A stretch of DNA of 64,000 bases from Streptomyces werraensis (lineage in GTDB: Bacteria > Actinomycetota > Actinomycetes > Streptomycetales > Streptomycetaceae): NCBI GenBank assembly GCA_014656175.1, contig BNBX01000001.1, forward strand, positions 62,001-126,000, read 5' to 3'. Made by a program: the position numbers and the translations under genes. This document shows, piece after piece, positions 1-6,818 of this stretch. The notes beneath the pieces are model-generated. The model was not told where the DNA came from. It saw only the letters and a program-made list of their open reading frames with translations, and did no database searches. Positions within the stretch are counted from its first letter, which is position 1; each line of letters starts with the position of its first letter.

Positions 1-721
1 CCGCAACGCCGACGAGTACCAGAACGAGCACGGCACCTTTCTCGGCGACGACCGCTTCGTGTGGGGCCCGGAGGGCCTGGACGAGGTGGAGGCGGAGCTG
101 CTCGGCCCTCCGGAGGAGCTGAAGGGGCGCGACGTCCTGGAGCTGGGCGCCGGCGCGGCGCAGTGCTCGCGCTGGCTGGCCGCGCAGGGCGCGCGGCCGG
201 TGGCGCTGGACATCTCGCACCGCCAGCTCCAGCACGCGCTGCGCATCGGCGGGACGTTCCCGCTCGTGTGCGCGGACGCGGGCGCGCTTCCCTTCGCCGA
301 CGCCTCCTTCGACCTGGCCTGCTCGGCGTACGGGGCGCTGCCCTTCGTCGCCGATCCGCGGCTGGTGCTGCGCGAGGTGCGCCGGGTGCTGCGTCCGGGC
401 GGGCGGCTGGTGTTCTCCGTGACGCACCCGATCCGCTGGGCGTTCCCGGACGAGCCGGGCCCGGAAGGGCTGAGCGTGTCCGGGTCGTACTTCGACCGCA
501 CGCCGTACGTGGAACAGGACGAGACCGGCCACGCCGTGTACGTGGAGCACCACAGGACGCTCGGGGACCGGGTCCGTGACGTGGTGGCCTCCGGTTTCCG
601 GCTGGTGGACCTGGTGGAGCCGGAGTGGCCGGCCTGGAACACGACGGAGTGGGGCGGCTGGTCCCCGCTGCGCGGCAGCCTGATCCCCGGCACGGCGATC
701 TTCGTGTGCGTACGGGACTGA
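1..721 (+). CDS. Class I SAM-dependent methyltransferase, 5' end missing
   Basis: The open frame is already running at base 2 and ends with TGA at 719-721, so the N-terminus lies outside the window. The visible part begins RNADEYQNEHGTFLGDDRF, a lead-in typical of small actinobacterial methyltransferases. It is followed by motif I (VLELGAGAAQCSRWL), the acidic end of beta-2 (ALDIS), a motif IV-like stretch (FDLACSAYGALPF) and the post-IV segment VLRPGGRLVFSVTHP. This is a Methyltransf_11-type fold that transfers a methyl group from S-adenosylmethionine. Nothing in the sequence identifies the acceptor. An internal ATG or GTG near base 59 is not the true start because the upstream codons are conserved-looking coding sequence. 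The next gene begins 4 bp downstream, so the two are probably cotranscribed. Confidence 0.85.
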   Translation, partial: RNADEYQNEHGTFLGDDRFVWGPEGLDEVEAELLGPPEELKGRDVLELGAGAAQCSRWLAAQGARPVALDISHRQLQHALRIGGTFPLVCADAGALPFADASFDLACSAYGALPFVADPRLVLREVRRVLRPGGRLVFSVTHPIRWAFPDEPGPEGLSVSGSYFDRTPYVEQDETGHAVYVEHHRTLGDRVRDVVASGFRLVDLVEPEWPAWNTTEWGGWSPLRGSLIPGTAIFVCVRD

Positions 722-725
722 GCGC

Positions 726-3272
726 GTGATCCGTCACGAGGCGCTGGAGTCCCTTCCGGTGCGCGAGGCGCTGCCCTCGCTCGCCGGGGCGCTGGACGCC
801 CACGGCACGTCGGTGCTGGTGGCGCCGCCGGGCACCGGCAAGACCACCCTGGTGCCGCTGGCGCTGGCCGGGCTGTGGGGCGCGGGCCCCGCGCGGCGAG
901 TGCTGGTCGCCGAGCCCCGGCGGATCGCGGCCCGCGCGGCGGCGCGCCGGATGGCGTGGCTGCTGGGCGAGCGGGTGGGCGCCTCGGTCGGCTTCACCGT
1001 GCGCGGGGAGCGGGCCGTGGGGCGGGACACGCGCGTGGAGGTCGTCACGACCGGTGTGCTGCTGCAGCGGCTCCAGCGCGACCAGGAGCTGGCCGGGGTG
1101 GACGCGGTGGTGCTCGACGAGTGCCACGAGCGGCATCTGGACGCGGACACGGCGGCGGCGTTCCTGTGGGACGTGCGCGAGACGCTGCGGCCCGACCTGC
1201 GGCTGGTGGCCGCTTCGGCGACGACGGACGCGGAGGGCTGGGCACGGCTGCTGGGCGGTGCGCCCGTCGTCGAGGCGCGGGGCGCCGCGCACCCCGTCGA
1301 CGTGGTGTGGGCGCCGCCCCCGCGCGCGGTGCGTCCGCCGCACGGCATGTGGGTGGACCCGGCGCTGCTCACGCACGTGGCGGCGGTGGTACGGCGCGCC
1401 TTGGCGGAACGGGACGGCGACGTGCTGGTGTTCCTGCCGGGGGCCGGGGAGATCTCCCGGGTGGCCGGGATGCTGGGCGGCCTGTCCGGCGTGGACGTCC
1501 TCCAGGTGCACGGGCGTGCGCCGGCCGCCGTGCAGGACGCGGTGCTGTCGCCCGGGGAGCGGCGGCGGGTGGTGCTGGCGACCTCGGTCGCGGAGTCCTC
1601 GCTGACGGTGCCGGGCGTACGGGTGGTGGTGGACTCGGGCCTCGCCCGCGAGCCGCGCGTCGACCACGCGCGGGGGCTGAGCGCGCTCGCGACGGTACGG
1701 GCCTCACGCGCCGCGGGACGCCAGCGGGCGGGGCGTGCCGGGCGTGAGGCGCCGGGCGCGGTGTACCGCTGCTGGTCGGATGCCGAGGACGCGCGGCTGC
1801 CGTCGTACCCCTCCCCCGAGATCAAGGTGGCCGACCTGACGGCGTTCGCGCTGCAGGCGGCCTGCTGGGGCGACCCGGACGCCTCCGGCCTGGCGCTGCT
1901 GGACCCCCCTCCGGGCGGTGCGATGGCGGCGGCCCGGGACGTCCTCATGGCGATCGACGCCGTACGGCCGGACGGCCGCCCCACGCAGCGGGGCGCCCGC
2001 CTGGTCCGCCTCGGCCTCCATCCACGCCTGGGCCGCGCCCTTCTGGACGCCTCCCCGCTCGTGGGCGCCGCCCTCGCGTCCGAGGTGGTCGCCCTCCTCT
2101 CCGAGGAACCACCCCGCGACCACGGTGACGACCTCCCCACGGCGTTGCGCAGGGCACGCCGGGGCGGCGACGGGTACGCGGCCCGGTGGCGGGCGGAGGT
2201 CCGGAGGCTGCGGGGCGCCGCGTCGGACGCGGAGGGGACGGCACCGGCCGGCGGGCCGGGCGGCGACGGCGTGACCTCCGGTCCGGGTGCCCTCGGTGCC
2301 GAGGAGCGGGGCGTCGGGCTCGTGGTGGCGCTCGCCTTTCCCGAGCGGGTGGCCCGGATCGACGGGGGGTCGTGTCTGATGGTGGGCGGGACCCGGGCCG
2401 AGGTCGGGGCCGGGTCCGCGTTGCGCGGGGCCGAGTGGGTGGCCGTCGCCGTCGCCGACCGGCCCGTGGGGCGTGGGCACGCGCGCGTGCTGCTGGGGGC
2501 CGCCGTGGACGAGGACGTGGCGCGGTGGGCCGCGGGGACCCTCCTCGAACGGCGCGAGGAGGTGCACTGGGCCGACGGGGACGTCGTGGCGCGCCGGGTC
2601 GAGCGGCTCGGGGCGGTCGAGCTGGCCGCGCGGCCGCTCACGGACGCCGACCCCGCGCCGGTGCGCGCCGCGCTGCTGGACGGGCTGCGCCGGGAGGGGT
2701 TCGGACTGCTGCGGTGGCCGCCCGGGGCGGAGGTCCTGCGGCAGCGGCTGGCGTTCCTGCACGCGCGGCTGGGCGAGCCGTGGCCGGACGTGTCCGACGA
2801 GGCGCTCCACGCGCGCGTGGACGAATGGCTGGAGCCGGAGCTGAGCCGGGCGCGGCGCCGGGCCGACCTCGCGCGGATCGACGCCGGGCAGGCGCTCGCG
2901 CGGCTGCTGCCGTGGGCGTCGGGCGAGGCGGCGCGCCTCGACGAGCTGGCGCCCGAGCTGATCACCGTGCCCAGCGGGTCGTCCGTCCGCGTCGACTGGT
3001 CAGACCCGGAGCGGCCGGTGCTCGCCGTGAAGCTGCAGGAGATGTTCGGGCTGCAGGAGTCGCCCACGGTGGCCGGGGTGCCGCTGCTGGTGCATCTGCT
3101 GTCCCCGGCCGGGCGGCCCGCCGCGGTCACCGCCGACCTCGCCTCCTTCTGGCGCGACGGCTACCAGCAGGTGCGGGCGGAGCTGCGCGGCCGGTACCCG
3201 AAGCACCCCTGGCCGGAGGATCCGGCCGCCGCGCGGCCCACCCGCCACACCAACGCGCGCTTGCGCGGGTAG
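726..3272 (+). CDS. hrpB: ATP-dependent RNA helicase HrpB
   Basis: This is a DEAH/RHA-family helicase of 848 aa, close to the usual HrpB length of about 810-850 aa. Walker A (PPGTGKTT) is at residues 34-41, the Walker B box DECH at about 131-134, and motif III (SATTD) follows. Motif VI, QRAGRAGRE, lies at about residue 335. The C-terminal third carries the HrpB-specific region, including a conserved FGLQESPTVAGVPLLVHLLSP block near residue 775. HrpB is expected to unwind RNA using ATP in the cytoplasm; its physiological substrate is poorly defined in bacteria. The GTG start at 726 is chosen because it lies 4 bp after the methyltransferase stop and no better start precedes it. Convergent with the lytic transglycosylase gene, 16 bp away, with no clear terminator between. 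Confidence 0.93.
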   Translation: MIRHEALESLPVREALPSLAGALDAHGTSVLVAPPGTGKTTLVPLALAGLWGAGPARRVLVAEPRRIAARAAARRMAWLLGERVGASVGFTVRGERAVGRDTRVEVVTTGVLLQRLQRDQELAGVDAVVLDECHERHLDADTAAAFLWDVRETLRPDLRLVAASATTDAEGWARLLGGAPVVEARGAAHPVDVVWAPPPRAVRPPHGMWVDPALLTHVAAVVRRALAERDGDVLVFLPGAGEISRVAGMLGGLSGVDVLQVHGRAPAAVQDAVLSPGERRRVVLATSVAESSLTVPGVRVVVDSGLAREPRVDHARGLSALATVRASRAAGRQRAGRAGREAPGAVYRCWSDAEDARLPSYPSPEIKVADLTAFALQAACWGDPDASGLALLDPPPGGAMAAARDVLMAIDAVRPDGRPTQRGARLVRLGLHPRLGRALLDASPLVGAALASEVVALLSEEPPRDHGDDLPTALRRARRGGDGYAARWRAEVRRLRGAASDAEGTAPAGGPGGDGVTSGPGALGAEERGVGLVVALAFPERVARIDGGSCLMVGGTRAEVGAGSALRGAEWVAVAVADRPVGRGHARVLLGAAVDEDVARWAAGTLLERREEVHWADGDVVARRVERLGAVELAARPLTDADPAPVRAALLDGLRREGFGLLRWPPGAEVLRQRLAFLHARLGEPWPDVSDEALHARVDEWLEPELSRARRRADLARIDAGQALARLLPWASGEAARLDELAPELITVPSGSSVRVDWSDPERPVLAVKLQEMFGLQESPTVAGVPLLVHLLSPAGRPAAVTADLASFWRDGYQQVRAELRGRYPKHPWPEDPAAARPTRHTNARLRG

Positions 3273-3288
3273 CGGGCGGGGCGCCGGC

Positions 3289-5085
3289 TCAGGCGGCCGG
3301 GGTCTGTGACGGCTCGGTGGACGGGTCCGTCGAGGGATCCGGGTCCGCCGAGGCGTCCGGGTCCGCCGACGGGTCCGGGTCGGGGCTCGGCGTGGCGGCG
3401 GGCTCCACGGTCAGCTTCACGTCGAGGGTCGCGCCGCCCGCCGTGGTGACGCGGAGCAGGAACGTGCCGGCGGTGTCGTCCGCGTACAGCGTCGGCAGGG
3501 TCAGCCGTCCGTCCGCGTCGGTACTCAGACCGGTCAGGGTGCGGAGCGCCTTGCCCTCGGCGTCCTTGAAGTAGGGGCCCTTGTCGTTCTCGGCGGGGTC
3601 GTCGGCGGACCTCACGAGCTTCGCCGTGACGGCCACCTTCCCGGCGGCCTCACCGCCGTAGGTGGCCTTGACCTCGACCGGTTCGGCGAACTCGCCGCCC
3701 GCGACGCAGGTCGGTTCCTTGTCGCCGACGCGGGTGAGGGCGTCGGCGACACGCTGGGTGACCGTCACCTTGTAGGGGACGCCCTTGACCGAGCGGCCGG
3801 CCACGGCCGCCTGGACGGCGAACGCGCCGGTCCTCTCCCCCGCCTGCAGCGCGGGCGCGACCGCGACGCCGGACGCGTCGGTGGTCACGGTCGCCACCCT
3901 CTCGCCGCCGGCGAAGGCGGCGTCCGTGTCGCCGACGATGGTGAAGCGGATCCGCACCTTGGCGACGGCCTTGCCCGCCTTCGTCTCCGCGCGCGTCGAG
4001 ATGCGCTCGGCGAAGGTGTGGCCCGCCATGGCGGTGAGGGTGCCGGTGCCGGCGTCCTCCAGGTGGTGCACCGTGTCGGTGGGCGTCGGCGGGGTGGACG
4101 GCGGGGGCGTGACGGGCGGCGTGCCCGGGCCGCCGGTGCCGGGTTCGGCCGGGCTGGGCGACGGCCGGGAGCCGGAGGGCTTGCCGGGCCGGGAGCCGGG
4201 CCGCGCCGGCGGGGTGGTGCCGGGCGCGGACGGGGTGACGCCGGGGCGTGTGTCGCTGCGGTCCTCGGGCAGGGTGCCGGTGCCGTCGGGGATCTCGTGG
4301 GTGCCCTTGCGGTAGTACTCGAGCCACGACAGGACGGTGTTCAGGTAGTCCGTCGAGTTGTTGTAGCTGAGGATCGCCCTGCGCAGGTCGCCCGGCTTCG
4401 ACAGGTCCCAGTCGTTGCGGCAGAGGTAGTGGCCGGCGGCGAGGGCGGCGTCGTAGATGTTGTTGGGGTCCTTGCGGCCGTCGCCGTTGCCGTCGCGGCC
4501 CGCCCAGTCCCAGGTGGAGGGGATGAACTGCATCGGCCCGACCGCCTGGTCGTACATCCGGTTGCCGTCGTGGGCGCCGTTGTCGGTGTCGCGGATGAGG
4601 GCGAAACCGTTGCCGTCGAGCTGGGGGCCGAGGATCGGCGTGACGGTGGTGCCGTCGGCGGTGACCCGGCCGCCGCGCGCCTGACCGGACTCCACCTTGC
4701 CGATGGCGGCGAGGAGTTGCCAGGGCAGGTTGCAGCCGGGCTTCTTCTCGCGCAGCGTGGCCTCGGCCCGTTTGTAGGCGTCGAGGACGGTCGCGGGTAT
4801 GCCGGCCTCGGCGGCCCGCTGGTCGCCCGTCTCGCCGGAGCTCGCGGAGGGCGACGGGTTGGGGCTGTTGAGGGGCGGCAGGTCCGTGTAGTACGGCGAG
4901 TTGCCGGTCGCGCTGTCGTCGGCGGCCGTGTCGGGCGCGGAGGTGGCGTCGCCGGTGCTCTGTCTGCCCTGGTCGTCGACCGTGACGCCGGGGGCCTGGG
5001 ACGCGGACAGGGCCGCCACCGCTGCCGCGGCCACGGCGGTGGTTGCCGCTCCCTTGCGCAGCCTCCTGCCGATGTGCGCCGCCAT
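3289..5085 (-). CDS. Secreted lytic transglycosylase with Ig-like C-terminal region
   Basis: This 598-aa protein starts at ATG 5085 behind a strong GGGAGGGG ribosome binding site. Residues 1-32 look like a signal peptide (Arg/Lys-rich start, then an Ala-rich core). The transglycosylase domain covers about residues 95-265: the putative catalytic Glu is in GKVESGQ (about E132), followed by GPMQFIPSTW and a Ca-binding-like DGNGDGRKDP loop, as in MltB/SLT-type enzymes that cleave the MurNAc-GlcNAc bond of peptidoglycan. A Pro/Thr-rich linker (about 270-340) leads to a beta-rich Ig-like region (about 345-560). The protein ends in a low-complexity Asp-Pro-Ser tail encoded by short direct repeats near 3310-3390. 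It probably acts in the cell wall; the tail may be a wall-spanning or flexible segment. Assignment of the catalytic domain is firm, the rest is descriptive. Confidence 0.85.
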   Translation of the reverse strand: MAAHIGRRLRKGAATTAVAAAAVAALSASQAPGVTVDDQGRQSTGDATSAPDTAADDSATGNSPYYTDLPPLNSPNPSPSASSGETGDQRAAEAGIPATVLDAYKRAEATLREKKPGCNLPWQLLAAIGKVESGQARGGRVTADGTTVTPILGPQLDGNGFALIRDTDNGAHDGNRMYDQAVGPMQFIPSTWDWAGRDGNGDGRKDPNNIYDAALAAGHYLCRNDWDLSKPGDLRRAILSYNNSTDYLNTVLSWLEYYRKGTHEIPDGTGTLPEDRSDTRPGVTPSAPGTTPPARPGSRPGKPSGSRPSPSPAEPGTGGPGTPPVTPPPSTPPTPTDTVHHLEDAGTGTLTAMAGHTFAERISTRAETKAGKAVAKVRIRFTIVGDTDAAFAGGERVATVTTDASGVAVAPALQAGERTGAFAVQAAVAGRSVKGVPYKVTVTQRVADALTRVGDKEPTCVAGGEFAEPVEVKATYGGEAAGKVAVTAKLVRSADDPAENDKGPYFKDAEGKALRTLTGLSTDADGRLTLPTLYADDTAGTFLLRVTTAGGATLDVKLTVEPAATPSPDPDPSADPDASADPDPSTDPSTEPSQTPAA

Positions 5086-5406
5086 AGAGTGAACCCCTCC
5101 CCGCAGGCGCTGTGAGCGCCCTCACCGTGTACTGCGTCCGCCCTGTTGTGACGATCTGCCCGCCCCGCCGGTTGCCCTGGGATGCGGGACCGGGTCGGCG
5201 ACCCTCGCGACCCTACGACAACTTCCCTTGGACGGACACCCGTTGATGCCCGATATTCACCGGTTGGCCATCTTCTCGTCCGGACGGTTCGCGGGGCGGC
5301 GGACCGCCGCGAGCCGGTCTGCCGAATACTGAGGTCCGCCCTGCGCCCGGCCTTCCGGCCGACGCGTCCGGACAAACCCGGTCAATGCCTGCTGCGAGGA
5401 GTCCCG
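5086..5406. other. Intergenic region between divergent lytic transglycosylase and DUF4184 genes
   Basis: These 321 bp must hold the promoters of two divergent genes. An AT-richer pocket (around 5245-5330) has the only promoter-like sequences, for example GAATACTGAG near 5324. I see no convincing -35/-10 pair, no long inverted repeat and no additional ORF with Streptomyces-like codon use. Confidence 0.4.
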
Positions 5407-6270
5407 TTGCCTTTCACGCTCAGCCACGCGGCGGCGGTGCTGCCTGCCGTCCGCACCGACGGCACCGGGCGCGGCCCGCTGGTCCCGGCGGTGCTCGTCG
5501 CGGGCAGCTTTGCACCTGACATGACCTATTACGCGGCCAGTGTCGTGTCCGGGGCGATGGAGTTCGGCGACGTGACGCACGCGGGGTGGGGCGTGTTCAC
5601 CGTGGACGTGCTCATCGCCTGGGCGCTGGTGGGGCTGTGGCTGCTGGTGCGGGAGCCGTTGGTGGCGCTGTTGCCGCGGGCCCGTCAGGGGCGGGTGGCG
5701 GCGCTGACGCGCTGCGGTGCGCCCCGGGCACGGGTACGGGCGTCGCTGGCGGCGCGCTGGTACGTGTCGGCCGTGCTCGGGGGCCTGACGCACGTGGTGT
5801 GGGACGCGTTCACCCATCACGACCGGTGGGGCACGCGGCTGATCCCGGTGCTGGGCGAGGAGATCGGCGGCTCGCCGGTGTTCTGGTACGCGCAGTACGG
5901 GAGTTCGCTGCTGGCCGCGCTCGTGCTCGTGGTCTTCGTGGCGCGGGCGCTGCGGCGTACGGGCCCCGGGGACGCGGTGCCCCCGGAGGTGCCGGTGCTG
6001 CCGGCGGGCGGCCGGTGGGGCGCCGTCCTGCTGCTCGGCGGGTGCGCGGTGGCGGCGGCGGTGCTGCGGGCCGTCCGGTGGTGGGACCACTGGGGTCATA
6101 CGGCGAAGCCCTACGAGCTGATCCCGACCGTCTGTTTCGGCGCCGGAGCGGGGCTGGTGGCCGCGCTGCCGGTCTACGCCGTAGCCGTCAGGGCGTGGCG
6201 TCGGGCCCCGGCCACGGAGGGCCCTGCGGACGCCGGTACGCGGGAGGCGGACCGTACGGCCGCACGCTGA
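5407..6270 (+). CDS. DUF4184 family integral membrane protein
   Basis: The start is TTG at 5407 with GAGGAG 5 bp upstream. The frame is open further upstream, but codon use there is not coding-like, and the protein from TTG (PFTLSHAAAVLP) matches the usual N-terminus of this family. The product is 287 aa with about five hydrophobic segments. It has the family marks of an early SHAA motif, an APDMTYY motif at about 37-43, and HVVWDAFTHHDRWG near residue 138. The His/Asp pattern suggests a metal-dependent membrane hydrolase distantly related to YdjM-type proteins, but the reaction is unknown. The last 83 bp overlap a weak ORF on the other strand (6188-6616). Confidence 0.75.
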   Translation: MPFTLSHAAAVLPAVRTDGTGRGPLVPAVLVAGSFAPDMTYYAASVVSGAMEFGDVTHAGWGVFTVDVLIAWALVGLWLLVREPLVALLPRARQGRVAALTRCGAPRARVRASLAARWYVSAVLGGLTHVVWDAFTHHDRWGTRLIPVLGEEIGGSPVFWYAQYGSSLLAALVLVVFVARALRRTGPGDAVPPEVPVLPAGGRWGAVLLLGGCAVAAAVLRAVRWWDHWGHTAKPYELIPTVCFGAGAGLVAALPVYAVAVRAWRRAPATEGPADAGTREADRTAAR

Positions 6271-6616
6271 GGGTCTCGCTCGCCGCGACGAACACGGTGA
6301 CCGTGCGGACCGGGCGGGGCCGGGGCAGCAGGGTGAGGACGAGGGTGAGGTAGGCGCGGGCCAGCTCCGCCCACAGCCGCCACGGGGGCCGGCCGGTCCC
6401 GGCGGCCGGGGCGGCGGGTGTGCGGCCGGTTCTCCACCGGCCGAGCCGGACGGCGGTGTCGCGGAACGCGGCCGTGAGGCCGCCGGGGATGCGGGCGGTA
6501 CTTGCGGCGGCCGCGAAGACCGGGACCGGCGGAAACGCCTGGGTGGTGGGTCCGTCGGCGTCGGCCCGCGGGGGTGCCGCTCTGCGGTGAAGCATGCGTA
6601 TACCCATGCTTGGCAT
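6188..6616 (-). CDS. Small hypothetical protein (weakly supported)
   Basis: This is a possible 142-aa protein on the minus strand downstream of polA. Three in-frame ATGs (at 6616, 6607 and 6595) could start it; 6616 has a GGGCGG five bases upstream, so it is used here. The second half reads like real protein (WRLWAELARAYLTLVLTLLP, VRTVTVFVAASETLS), with one hydrophobic segment, and codon third positions are mostly G/C. No domain is recognised. Doubts are the 83-bp antiparallel overlap with the DUF4184 gene, the absence of a strong ribosome binding site, and the Pro/Arg-rich low-complexity N-terminus. The start codons overlap a 22-bp near-palindrome (6590-6611). Confidence 0.4.
   Translation of the reverse strand: MPSMGIRMLHRRAAPPRADADGPTTQAFPPVPVFAAAASTARIPGGLTAAFRDTAVRLGRWRTGRTPAAPAAGTGRPPWRLWAELARAYLTLVLTLLPRPRPVRTVTVFVAASETLSVRPYGPPPAYRRPQGPPWPGPDATP
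6590..6611. repeat. 22-bp near-perfect palindrome, possible operator
   Basis: The sequence AAGCATG-C-GTATAC-C-CATGCTT is an inverted repeat centred on GTATAC. It is symmetric at all positions except the two single C bases beside the core. It overlies candidate start codons of the small minus-strand ORF. Operator-like symmetry of this length is unusual by chance in 72%-GC DNA, especially as it is AT-rich relative to its surroundings. No binding protein can be named. Confidence 0.4.
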
Positions 6617-6638
6617 GCTGGCCGCCCACCCCGCTGCG

Positions 6639-6656
6639 GGCCCCCCTGCGGGGGCC
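6639..6656 (-). terminator. GC-rich hairpin downstream of polA
   Basis: The stem GGCCCCC (6639-6645) pairs with GGGGGCC (6650-6656) around a 4-base loop. It lies about 160 bp past the polA stop codon on the minus strand. There is no U-tract, which is common for Streptomyces terminators. It could instead be part of the leader of the small downstream ORF. Confidence 0.35.
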
Positions 6657-6818
6657 ACGCGAGTGAAACAACGAGAGCCCGGCATACGCCAGGACACCCT
6701 CCCGGACCCTCTCCGACCTGCGGATACGCCCTCGGGCAGTCTGGGACGGCGACGCCTCGTCACAAGTGCGCGGAAGCAGGGCGCGGCTTCACCACCGCGC
6801 CCGGACACGCGCGCTGCC

